In this document: positions 1-10,300 of the stretch, piece by piece
Position numbering within the stretch: position 1 is the stretch's first letter
How the letters are laid out: every line of letters starts with the position of its first letter
Assembly: GCA_015146655.1 (NCBI GenBank)
Contig: VKHL01000089.1
Location: 1 to 64,000 of the forward strand
Source: Ochromonas danica
Lineage: Eukaryota; Sar; Chrysophyceae; Chromulinales; Chromulinaceae
DNA length: 64,000 nt
Direction of reading: 5' to 3'
Notes under the pieces: model-generated
Databases searched by the model: none
Seen by the model: only the letters and a program-made list of their open reading frames with translations
What the model was told of the DNA's origin: nothing
Program-made: the position numbers and the translations under genes

Positions 1-2
1 GC

Positions 3-803
3 AGTAATGGCCACCGTGCAGAGAAGAAGAAAGCCAAGACACCTTCTTCCTCTTCTTCTTCATCTGTAGGAGGTCGATCCACTCCTCGCAATGATGATAT
101 CACAGAGAAAGACCGTGCCGTCCTTGATCTAAAGAATGCTCGAGATAAACTCAAGAAATACCGGAAGAAAGTAAGAAGATGAGAAAGAAAACTAACTCCA
201 TCCAATCTGTTCCTCACAACCTTCCTCTTGCATTAGGTGGAAGGTGATGCTGTCAAACTGACCGAACAAGCGAAGGGTCTGATTCGCCTACAGCATCGCG
301 ATCGAGCTCTTCTTGTGCTGAAGCTTAAGCGATTCAAGGAGGATGAAGTCTCCAAGATCGATAAAGAGCTTCTCTCTGTCATGGAGATGATCGATCATGT
401 GGAATGGACGGCCATTAATGTGCAAGCGATGCAAGCATTGCGAAGTGGCAATGAAGCATTGAATCGTATGCATAAAGAGATGTCTCCCGAGGATGTGGAG
501 GCATTGTTGGAAGAAACCAATGAAGCCATTGAAGTAGAGAATCAAATCAATGCCATGTTAGCAGGTCAAAGTGCTCTGTATGACAGCGAGGAGTTGGAAG
601 CCGAGCTGGAGGAGCTCATGGGCACCTCCTCCGCTGTCATCTCTCCGCCTCCTCTCCCCGTTGATGCTCTTCCTAACTCTCAAATAGCACAGCCTGAGTC
701 CCACTTGGATCTCCCTGATGCTCCAAAACACGAGGTGAAGTCCACACCTACAGAGACGGCAGAGGTGGAACAAGAAGAACGCCGTCTTGCTGCAGCGACT
801 TGA
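3..803 (+). CDS. CHMP6: CHMP6/VPS20-like ESCRT-III subunit (5' end outside window)
   Basis: Exons <3..170 and 237..803, intron 171..236 (GT-AG), phase 0 across the junction. The visible 244 residues match CHMP6/VPS20 along its length: the helix-1 segment ITEKDRAVLDLKNARDKL, then RDRALLVLKLKRF, then GNEALNRMHKEMSPEDVEALL. A Pro/Glu-rich tail follows. In the family this subunit is recruited by ESCRT-II to endosomal membranes and nucleates ESCRT-III polymers for multivesicular-body sorting. No Met is visible in the first exon. The human N-terminus is only a few residues longer, so the missing part is probably a short upstream exon that would hold the myristoylated Met-Gly. The C-terminal tail, about 70 residues after the ESCRT core, is longer than in animals. 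The gene converges with ACY1, about 170 bp away. Confidence 0.9.
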
Positions 804-863
804 GCAACTACTCGATGCAGATCTGTTAGGACTGTGTTTGGAGCAAGAAGGAACTGTGTGTTC

Positions 864-871
864 TGTATATA
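864..871 (+). promoter_or_regulatory. Candidate Pumilio response element (UGUAUAUA) in the CHMP6 3' UTR
   Basis: The octamer TGTATATA lies 61 nt after the CHMP6 stop codon on the transcribed strand. It is exactly the motif predicted for the Pumilio protein encoded at 46.1-49.5 kb. One octamer match can arise by chance in AT-rich DNA, so function is inferred. Confidence 0.35.
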
Positions 872-972
872 TCTTCTATTTTGACACTCAGTTGTCTGAG
901 TTAGTAATATAAAGACTTGACCTTTAGAAGTTGGAAAGGTTACATATGTATTGTGGATATGCAACTTCAAAT

Positions 973-2289
973 TTAAGGAAGATCGCCTTGAGATGCTAAG
1001 GCTTGGATGAGATGAATGTAAACAGTGCATCCTTCCAGGTAGACCTTCTCTTCGATGTACTCGTTGTGTTCATGCAAGAGGACAGGACTGCGACGAATGG
1101 GACTGAATCCCAGCGCATTCACTCCAAATGCACGAAGGAAACGACTATCAGTCGCAGCAGGAAAGACTTCTGGCTCAAGGTCAACATCCATTGTTGACTT
1201 CAAGACAGAAGCAAAGAGAGAATACCAAGGGTTACTATCATCAGTCTTTGTGATAGCATGTCGGTCCAAAGCCTCATGGAATAGCTCCCATTTCAGTCCT
1301 TGGTTTTCTGTAAGACCTGTCGTGCTCTTGTTAACCTCTTGACACCAGCCATCCAACATGTTACGCACATGAGCAGGATCCATATGAGGTGAAATGCGGA
1401 TATCCATCCCCGCTTCTGCTGTTGGAGGAAGGACATTGATGATATCTTTTCCACCCGCAGAGACACCAGCTCGTAGCATGGTAATGTTCAAAGATGTGAC
1501 GTCTCCTAGAGTGCGAGCTTTCTTGCGTGCAATACAATGACTACATCCAGCTGTTTCACCCTTGCCATGTAACAGATCCTGTTGCTCTTGACGAAACACC
1601 AATGCCTTATTGCAAACGTCAATAACCTGTTGGATGGCTGAGCCTTCGATGAATCGACTTCCATGGCCAGTATTGCCAGTGGCTGTGAAATGAATCCACC
1701 AAGGCAAACGTTCTCCATAGAAAACGGAGTAGCCACCGCCAGTATTAGCCAGTCCTTCATCCAAAGCTAACGCTATTTTGATACTTGTAAACCATTGACT
1801 TTTAAGGAGGATGTTCATTCCATCGAGACCTCCAATTTCTTCATCTGGCACATAGGTCAGATAAATGGTTCGAGAAGGTTGGAATCCACGATCTTTCAAG
1901 TGCTGGATAGCCACGAGATATTGAGCACAGACGGACTTCATATCTTGTGTTCCACGGCCATAGACTCTATCTTCTTGACGAAATCCTTCAAAAGCTGGCA
2001 CAGTCCAATATTCCGCCAAAACGGGTACGACGTCATAGTGACTATTCAAGACAATCGCTGATAATTCAGGATTAGAACCTTTCCAGGTACCAACTACTAT
2101 TGGCTTATGAGGGAGAGATTCTGGTAAGATGAAAGCTTCCAGTCCAATAGCCAGAAGTTCTTTCTCCAACCAGTTGGCGCAAGCATCATAACTCCCATCC
2201 AAAGGAGCTGCAGCACTGACTGTTGGAAATCGAATTAATTCGATTAGCTTAGAAATAGCTAACTCTTCTTCTTCCTTATTTAGCAACAT
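973..2289 (-). CDS. ACY1: Aminoacylase-1 (M20 metallopeptidase family)
   Basis: Single exon, 438 aa, ATG at 2289. It hydrolyses N-acyl-L-amino acids to a free amino acid and a carboxylate, as a cytosolic zinc enzyme recycling acetylated amino acids. Zinc and catalytic signatures are in family order: NSHYDVVP (His84, Asp86), YGRGTQDMK (Asp116) and YVPDEEIGG (Glu150/Glu151). ALDEGLAN and the C-terminal TDDSNPW, PAATDSRFLRA and LLHEHNEYI blocks are aminoacylase-1 hallmarks, which separate it from carboxypeptidase relatives. There is no signal peptide. A Cys/His-containing insertion (GCSHCIARKK) follows the dimerisation-domain helix and is not in the human protein. Length compares with about 408 aa in human. 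It is divergent from the PSP1-domain gene across a 504-bp gap. Confidence 0.93.
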   Translation of the reverse strand: MLLNKEEEELAISKLIELIRFPTVSAAAPLDGSYDACANWLEKELLAIGLEAFILPESLPHKPIVVGTWKGSNPELSAIVLNSHYDVVPVLAEYWTVPAFEGFRQEDRVYGRGTQDMKSVCAQYLVAIQHLKDRGFQPSRTIYLTYVPDEEIGGLDGMNILLKSQWFTSIKIALALDEGLANTGGGYSVFYGERLPWWIHFTATGNTGHGSRFIEGSAIQQVIDVCNKALVFRQEQQDLLHGKGETAGCSHCIARKKARTLGDVTSLNITMLRAGVSAGGKDIINVLPPTAEAGMDIRISPHMDPAHVRNMLDGWCQEVNKSTTGLTENQGLKWELFHEALDRHAITKTDDSNPWYSLFASVLKSTMDVDLEPEVFPAATDSRFLRAFGVNALGFSPIRRSPVLLHEHNEYIEEKVYLEGCTVYIHLIQALASQGDLP

Positions 2290-2793
2290 GTTCCACTAAC
2301 TACAGTACTCAAACTAGATCTGCCACCACTAGACCTAGGAACCCTTCCTAGTCTATCATCAGCTGATCCATCTATCAAGTCCAAAGTGTCCATGGAAAAT
2401 GTGAGGAAAATGATGGAAAAGTGCGTTTTCTTAAAGAACAGTCTCCAGGTGTTTGTTCATTTTCCGGTAGGGAGAGGCGGGTGGGGGGTGCACTCCCTCT
2501 TGAACATCTTGCCACGTTACAGGAAGTGGTCGAGGGAGGGCGACAGGAAGTGATCGAGGAAGAGCTCACTCAAGAGAGACTTCCCCCGAAGAAGTTTCTG
2601 TAGAAACACGGCCAACGCACCCAGTAGTGCACCAAAACTGTTTTGATATGGAAAATTGCCTCCTGTTCCATTCCCGTCTAGTTCTTTTCTTGTTCCGCCA
2701 CTGAAGAGTGTTGAACAGTCTGTCATCATCATATCTGAACCCAATCATTACTAGTACGACTGTTAACAATCTCTTTCAAATCGATCTTTTACA
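2290..2793. other. Divergent intergenic region between ACY1 and the PSP1-domain gene
   Basis: No convincing coding sequence. It should hold both promoters. It contains an imperfect tandem repeat of about 23 bp around 2518-2565 (ACAGGAAGTGGTCGAGG, then ACAGGAAGTGATCGAGG) and a GTTAAC at 2761-2766, 33 bp upstream of the PSP1-domain start. Confidence 0.5.
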
Positions 2794-4797
2794 ATGTCTT
2801 CATCCACCCACAGTTCTCCACAATCAGCGGGTGGTTCTCGAGCACCTCTCTCAACCACTTCATTTGGTAGTGGTGGCGTTGAAGCCTTTGTGTCTTTTGC
2901 TAACATGGAGAACTCTTCTCCATCTGTTAGCCATATCAATCTTCCTCCTCCTGGTCTAATTCATAAGGAGTCTTGGAGTCCTGCCTCCTCGGAAAGTGGG
3001 GAGACAGAAGGTGAAGAAGGCAGCTTCCATGAAGATCATCGCCATCACATTCACCGCGATCATGGCATGGACGTGAAGGTGTTAAGCAAGGAGGTAGTGG
3101 GGGATGGTGCTTCCTTCTTTGACGTTGCTCCTCTGCAACAAGAACTTTGCGCCTTAGAAGAGCCTAAGCCAGAGGTTCAGCAAAGTCGATCATCTCCAAT
3201 TGCACTTGCACTTGCTCCTTCTAGTGTTTCCATGGCTGAGACAGAGGTTTTCCAGGGAGAGAGAACAACAACTGTCCAAACCAGCTCTTCTCCATTCTGT
3301 GGCGTTGAAAGCAGTCTGTCTCAATCATCAAGTCCTTTATCTCGACCTGCTGAGGATGTCATGACAAACTACGAAATGCTTGGACTTCCACCTTCTGCTG
3401 TCTATGCTCGCAATGATGCTTTGTTGGCGAACATGTTTGAGACTGGATCCCATCCCTCAATGAATGCTGCCAGCGCTGGGGCTAGAGTTAATACAGGATT
3501 CCGACAGCCCAGTCATTTTCCAGTGGCTGACCAGGTAAGTTGGATTTTTGTTTGATGAAGTAGTCATTCCATATTAACTGTTGCTGTTTTGTTTGTTTCT
3601 TCAGGTATCACCTCGATTCACACAACAAGGCCAATTTCAGCCTCAATCACAGCAGCAACAGCAGATGATGATGGGCATGGGCAGGATATTCAATGACCGA
3701 TCTTTGCCTGGTGCGGTGGATAGTTCTGCTTATCGTATGACTCAATCATCCTCTCAACCTGCTCAAATTCGAGGTGCTCAACGTCCAATGACAACATCTT
3801 TCCCTTCCACTCACTCAATGCCTTCTGTAAATCGGGGGAGCAGCATGTCTTCTCATGGTTATACTCATCCTATGAGCTCTCGCTTTCCTGGTGATGCTTC
3901 TTATAATTCCTCGGCTGGCTTTAGTCAGAACATTAGTTCTTTTGCAGGTCAAGGCCGTAATGGAAACAACGGACCGTATGCTCCGATACCCCCATCTCAA
4001 GCTTATGGAGGTGGTGCTGGCCACTTTCTACCTTCCCCTCCTGCCTCGCTCCCATACAACGCCCATTATGGAGGATCCGTACTCGGTGCGCCTCCTCAGT
4101 CTAATGGGCGCATTTATCAGGTGCAGTTCAAGGGGACTATTCGCTTCTACATTCTTGGTTGTCAAGCCTCTCCAACTACGGCAGTAGGTGAGTTCGTGGT
4201 GGTCGAAGCTGATCGCGGCGAAGATGTTGGCATTGTTACGGAAATTCTTCCCATGAAGACCTTCATTGAGCGTCGATATATGATGAAGACGGCAGTGGAT
4301 GACGAAGATAGCACTATTGGTCGTATTGTTCGCTCTGCCACCTCCACAGAAAGACAACAGCTTGTCGAGAAATATCACGATGAACAAAATGTCATGCAGG
4401 TACTGTTTGCTCCTCATCTTGATTTTTTCAATTGGATTTCCTCTTATTAGCTTGTTCTTGTTTTGGATAGTTCTGTCGAGAGTTAGCCCATCATACCTAT
4501 CGATTACCCCTTATCATTCAAGATGCTGAGTACCAGTTTGATCGTCATAAATTGACTATTTATTATCATGCTGAGAGCAGAGTGGATTTCAGAGAGCTTG
4601 TACGCGATCTCTTCTCTGCTTTCAAAGCGCGTATTTGGATGAAGAAGATTAATCCTCATACGCCTTATCGTCTCGATGCCAATGCTCAGATGGCGTTGGC
4701 TACTGGTGTGCACCTTGCGTTGGATAATAACCGTAGATCGGATTATCCTGACGCAACAACGATTCCACAATATACGAAATTCTCTCCTAGAGGTTGA
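2794..4797 (+). CDS. PSP1 C-terminal-domain protein
   Basis: Three exons: 2794..3534, 3605..4399 and 4471..4797, all phase 0, about 620 aa. The first 430 residues are low-complexity (Ser, Gln, Gly, Met rich) and probably disordered, like many RNA-granule proteins. From about residue 435 a PSP1 domain begins: IYQVQFKGTIRFYILG, then VGEFVVVEADRGEDVG. After the third exon is joined it continues EYQFDRHKLTIYYHAE and VDFRELVRDLFSAFKARIWM, the most conserved blocks of the family. PSP1-type domains occur in bacterial proteins such as RicT/YaaT and in fungal and kinetoplastid proteins linked to DNA polymerase suppression and mRNA regulation. The exact role here is unknown. The start ATG follows a purine-poor leader and is the first in frame. 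Confidence 0.85.
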
Positions 4798-6216
4798 TTT
4801 CCTGCTGCTGTTCCTGTTCTTCCTATATCGCATTTTATTCCCTGATTCCATTACCACGGAGAGCTTTTTCTTTCTGATTTGCTAGTATTTATATATCTGA
4901 TTAAACCATACACTTTAGAAGAGCTGTTCTCACTCAAAGCTATTTATTTTTTGTTAGTCAGAGTTGTTTCTTGTTCTTCCCTATCATTGCCTTTCTAATT
5001 TGGTGGCTTTCGATTCCTCTTGCTTGTTGGATTTCGATTCCTCTCCCAACTTGGATTGTTTCTGTGTTTGTGTTATTTGTCACTGGGTTATATGTGGGGT
5101 AATGTCTTCTTTCTAACCATGCTTTGAGAGGAATGGCTCTCAAGTTTGGACCAATGTTATGGAGATAACTGATAAGGCGTGTCGCGGTGCGGGATGAACG
5201 CACAGGAAGTTCGACTGTACTTGATGTAATTTTTCGGCTTGGATTGTTCCGCGGAATTACGCTTGTGGTAGTATTATTGATTTGTAGCAAAGTGGTGTTC
5301 TGGTGGTGTGTGTCATCATCATGCCTGTTCAATTAGAAGTAGACGAGAAGTGAATGAGTGGGCTCGCAGATATTTGCTGTTGTATCTCCTCCCTTCATAT
5401 GACAAATGAGTGAGTGACTGTATGAAGATTCTTCCAACAAGCATAAGCAAGCTTGAGAATTCGTTGGATTGTGCAAGGAAATATCTGGATCTTCTAGACA
5501 ATAGAAAAACTCGTCCATGAGTGTATAATGAAGGGTGCGAACATGTTGATGTTTCTGCACAACAAAGTTATAATCCCCTCCAAAATAGTAAAGATTCTAA
5601 CCGATTCTCTATTATTAGCATGTAACAAATTAGCCAATGTATGTCCTCTGTATCTCTTCTTCTTTCATAATTCCACTCTTCATATGGGGCACCACATTTG
5701 ATATCTAGTGCATCTCTTGACGGCGTATTCCCCCAATAAAATTAGCCAATAGTGACACTGTCCACCTGGTCCGATGGACTCATTCGCTCGATGTCGATTT
5801 ATCCGTCCGGTGGAGTGTTGATTTCCGGGATTTGGAAATCTGGTCTGGCGGACTGCGGGACTGCTGTACAGCTGCATGCGGTCTACGACTAAATTATGTC
5901 CTGCAATAATAGTCTAGCCGTGTTTGATCGCGATAGTCTATGGCTTGAATGCTAGTTGACGTAATTCATGTTGGATAGATAGAGGCCACATTGAAGAGGT
6001 TATGTTAGTTAGATGTGGTCCAGGAGGCAACCAGCTACAGTACAGTATAAGGAGAGAGGTGTAGCTCACAGAAAGAACTTTGCAATGATAATTTTTACAA
6101 TCAGTCTCTTTCAGATCTATATGGTTTTATCTTTATGATTGATATAGTTTACATTTAAAGGGAAGATGTGGGAATGAATGGGTCATCTAGCGATGAAAAC
6201 CTGTCACCTACAACAA
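4798..6216. other. 1.4-kb intergenic region without a recognisable gene
   Basis: Both flanking genes end here (PSP1-domain gene on plus, R-SNARE on minus), so it is a convergent gap. That makes its length unusual for this compact region. No open frame resembles a protein family. A stretch at about 5740-5880 is GC-richer and rich in short inverted repeats (for example GATTTCC at 5820-5826 with GGAAATC at 5834-5840). It lacks hallmarks of tRNA, spliceosomal RNA or C/D snoRNA. Confidence 0.4.
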
Positions 6217-7077
6217 TCACTTCTTCTTCTTACTGCTTGTCACAGCGATGGGTACAATGAGGACAACCAGAACTGCAATAATGAGACCGCCCACGAGAAG
6301 ACGCATCTTCCACATCTTCCACCACATCTTGTCTGACAGCTGCTTGGCATTCGACTTAAAGGCAGAGGACTGTTCGTTCAGCGCCTCTGCAGCTGTCTCG
6401 ATACGCTCCAACTTCTCCTCGTTCAAGAGAAGTTGCTGAATGTTCTCCTTCATCGTCGTCTTGACAACATCTACTTTCTCCTGTACCGCTGTGAGCTTAT
6501 CTACATTGGCGGGATTGTTGAATCTACACAACAACAACAACAGCAAGTTAGTAAAGCCGACTGAGGTAAGTCCACAGGGAGGGAGATTTACATCCACCAT
6601 GCTCAAATCTCATTCCTAGAGGCGGTGAGCCTCAACAGAGAAGACAGAGAGACAGAGAGAGACTAGCAGAGGCAGTACTTACTTCTCAAAAATATGATTA
6701 AAAATGGGCTGTGCAGACTTGGACAAACCGTTCTCCATCGCTGAAGCCGCACGAATACCTAGTTCTTTGTTGAATAACTGTTGTAGCTCATCAAGAGCAC
6801 CAAAGGCAACTCGTGGGCTGTAGTCGATGGCAGACACCATCGCGAAGACTCTGCCTTGAGCATCGAGAGTATAGTGAATAGATTGTGATGTGCCTTGGTT
6901 GGAGTATCGTTTGCCTGCTTGAATACTAGCATTCCCTGCCACACATTCTCGCAGACCTTCAATAGTGATCTCTTTACTGCGATGGTAGGAGGCAATGATT
7001 CGTTTGTCACTAAACCTCATCACCGCGAGAATGAGAATATTCAACTTCCCACTACCATTGTTGCTATTAGACTTCAT
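6217..7077 (-). CDS. Longin-domain R-SNARE (VAMP-like) with Asn at the zero layer
   Basis: Two exons on minus: 7077..6683 and 6523..6217, with a phase-2 intron of 159 nt; 233 aa. Residues 10-128 form a longin domain (LNILILAVMRFSDKRIIASY, ending PIFNHIFEKFNNPANVDKL). Residues 139-200 are a SNARE helix (VDKLTAVQEKVDVVKTTMKE, then AFKSNAKQLSDKMWW). A C-terminal membrane anchor follows (LVGGLIIAVLVVLIVPIAV) with a short Lys tail. VAMP4 and VAMP7 are the closest familiar relatives by layout, so it probably drives fusion in endosomal or secretory traffic. Aligning MKENIQQLLLNEEKLERIE with VAMP4 MQENITKVIERGERLDELQ puts Asn166 where R-SNAREs carry the zero-layer Arg. It is divergent from the giant WW gene, 253 bp away. 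Confidence 0.87.
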
Positions 7078-7203
7078 GTCAGCTAATAAGCAGGTGATAC
7101 CTTGAGCGTGGTAAAGGAGAGGGTTGATGAGCGGCGAGAAATGTTCTTCTCCTTCTCCTTCTCTTCGAGGCCCAGCTGAGCGAATGCACTCCCATCCCTT
7201 AGT

Positions 7204-7211
7204 AAGTTAAC
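7204..7211 (+). promoter_or_regulatory. AAGTTAAC element between divergent genes
   Basis: AAGTTAAC sits midway between the R-SNARE start (7077) and the giant WW protein start (7331), about 120-130 bp from each. It is a shorter version of the TTAAGTTAA motif found upstream of several other genes in the window. Confidence 0.3.
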
Positions 7212-7330
7212 TGTCAACCGGTGGAAAAACTGTTTTATGCCAAGTGAGAAACAGGTTGGAGCGTTTTCTAGACATCATCAAGACAAGTCCGAAAACAAAG
7301 GAAGACACACACGCTCCAGTCTTTATAGCA

Positions 7331-10300
7331 ATGGATGATGAGAATGATGAAGCTAACTTTGCTTATGCAGAGGAGACTGCTCGATTAGAGGAAGAGATTA
7401 ACAACTGGAAAGCGAAATACAAACAATTGGAACTCAAAAAGAAAGAAAGCGAGCTCTCCCTCAACAAGATCAAGACTGAGATCAATGCCTTACGATCCGT
7501 GGACAAGCAATGGAAAGATGGTGCTAAGTCGACCTTTCTCAATGTGTTGGATGTACAACATTTCTTTGCAGCACAGTGTGAGCAGATCATGTCGAGTTTG
7601 GCCGTCATCACCAAAACTAGTGAACGCATCCAATTAAAAGCTTCTTTCCTAAAGAAAGTGAAAGCTGTGATTGCACAATTGCAAGCTAAAGTGGCAATGC
7701 AGGAAGAGACGATCGGAAATCTACAGGCTCAAATCAAAGTGCTGACGGTGGAATTGGAGGACAAAACGAAGAAAGTGGAGAGACTGTCTGAAGGCATTGA
7801 AGAAGAAGTGGAGCGTTTAGTCAAGCCTATGAGAGAGAAGCTAGCTGATACTATCGTGACTCTGATGAAAGAGAAAGCAGCACGTGCCCAAGAACGGCGT
7901 GACCTCGCTGCCCTCTGGCCAGATGATCATCTCATGCCTACCCTCCTCATGAAGTCACGAGCTCTCTCTGCGGAAGAGAAGGAGAAGCGTCTGACTTATG
8001 CTAAAGAGCAAAATGCCAATCTTGCCTTGTCACTCGAGATTCGTGCGAATGTGTCTGAAGCAAGAATGTGGCAGATCAAGTATGACGACTATGGCCGACC
8101 TTTCTTCGAGCACAGCAAGAATGGACAGACTATGTGGGAAGCTCCAGAGATCATGAGTTATCAGCCTCCACCAGGTCGAGATGAAATGGGCAATCTGATT
8201 AGCTCGGAAGAGGCGGAAGAGAGCCAATGGCAGCTCTGCACAGACTCGAAGGGACAGATCTATTACAAGCATAAAGTCACCCAAGAAGAAAGTCTACTAC
8301 CACCTGCAGTATACAAGCGCTTACCAAGAGGTCGGAGTAAGGAGGAACAAGTGTCACAAGCTGCATCACAAGTCTTGGCATTCATCAAAGAGAAGATCAC
8401 TCGCCATATTGCTATCAAAAAGAAACGCAAAGAACGTCTTGAGAACCCTCTCACACCAGAACAAAAGAAGAAAAAGGAGAAAGAGCGAAAGAACATGTCA
8501 CCGGAAGAGTTAGCTCAGTTGCTTCAGGAGGAAGGCGAAGAGGAAGAAAAGGAAGGAGAGAACCTGTGGCAGTACCAGTACGACATCGAGACCGTGGAAA
8601 TGCTCGCCAATCAAATCAATCCAGATTTCATAGCTAGTGGCGATAAAGATCCTGAAGTGTTCCGAGCAGAGCAAAGAAGCTTCTTACAGGATCAAGCGGT
8701 ACGGACATTTCCTGAGGACTTGTTTGAAGACTTGCGGTTGATAGAAGTGGATCTTCAGAAGGTGACTACCGATCAACTGCGAGGTATGGTAGAGCAGTTA
8801 GCATTGAAAGAAGAAAAGCTTGAGGTGAAGTTGGAAAAGACACGAGAGAATCTGAAGGATTTCTCTGCAGTCCTTGTTGATAAAATCCGAGAAGAAGAAG
8901 TGGCACGTGTGCGGAAACAAAATGAAGAACGACGAGCGAGGGAGGCGGAGCGAATTGAAAAGAGGAAGCAGTTGTTAGAAGAAAGAGCCAAGCAACGTGA
9001 AGCTGCGAGGCAAAAGCGAAGGATTGAAAAGGAACAAGCCGCTGCTGCCACTGCTGCTGTAGCTGATGGAGGAGAATCAGAACAAAAGGGTGGAGAAGGT
9101 GATGAAGCAACACTACAAGAAGATGACAAAACTGCTGAAGAAGACGCAACAGCCTCTGCTATTCTAGAAAGTAGAGAATCAGCGACTTACACAGCAGACG
9201 GGGAGAAGGAAGATGATGAAGAGAAGAGGAAGAACATGGGACATAGCCTGCTCCCTCTGGATGGTGAAGAAGACGAAGATGATGATTGGTCTGATGATGA
9301 AGAAGGTACAGCAGACATTTCTAAAGTGGTTGGAGGTGCCGGGACTAGACTAACCTTTGGAGACGAGGATGACTTGGAAACAGTCGTGACAACAGCAATT
9401 GGCACCACTTTGTTTAGTGAGTTACCCTTGGATGATCATGAGGCTGATCATACCCCGATGATGCCCAACGTTACCAATGACCTCGTAAACTTTGCCATCT
9501 TTTGTGGATTCAATAATCTGCAGATGGAAAGCAGTACTGCCCAGTCAAATCATCTCTACTCCCTCTATACAGACATAAAGGCAAAGAATGTCATGCATGG
9601 AGGAGGCAAAGCGAATGATGATGACGAGTGGTTAACATGCAATTTCTTTCTGGGATGTTCTAAAGACAAGTTAGATCGATGCTTTGAAGGTTTGATGAAA
9701 GACTATGAGAGTAACAATATGGGATTATTGCCCATTCCACGTCCGCATGATGAGACGGTCGTGAAGTACGAGACACCACATGGACAAGTTGTTGAAAGAG
9801 ATGAAGCACATGGTTACTTATCTTCCATACGCCATCTAGACGACAATCCAGCTATGCAATCATTTCATTTGTGGAAATCACAACAACTCATGACAGAAGT
9901 CGTGCAACATCAACTCAATCAAGAAGAAGTCAAACGATTGCTTGCGTTGCGTGATCAAAGTTATTCCGTCTCTTTGCAAACGCAGCTGGAAGAGGTGAGT
10001 ACTCATCGAACTATGGAAGCGGAACTGGAAATGCGGAAATTGAGAATTGAATTTGAGAGAGCCGCTTCTCCTTTCAAAGGAAGCCTATACTACGTACAGT
10101 TGTTCTTTGGTTCAATGATGAAGCAGTCCGAGAAGGTCATGCCTATCGTGCCCAAGAGTCTTGATTTCCCTGTTCTTACTTTTCCAGAAAGTGTTTCGAT
10201 CAATGATTTGCAATTGCATGAAGTTATGATTGAGCTAATTGATCAACAGCAAAATAGTGTTGAACACTTCTATGTCGGCAAGGGAAGTCATGCTTTGGAT

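Noticed and set aside
2583-2616. GAA-GT-TTC cluster considered as a heat-shock element near the PSP1-domain gene
   Set aside because: Spacing between units is broken after the second unit, unlike the perfect three-unit elements at 55.1 kb.
5740-5880. Hairpin-rich, GC-richer island considered as a spliceosomal or H/ACA RNA gene
   Set aside because: No conserved U1/U2/U4/U5/U6 motif, no C/D boxes, and no convincing H or ACA box; only short inverted repeats.
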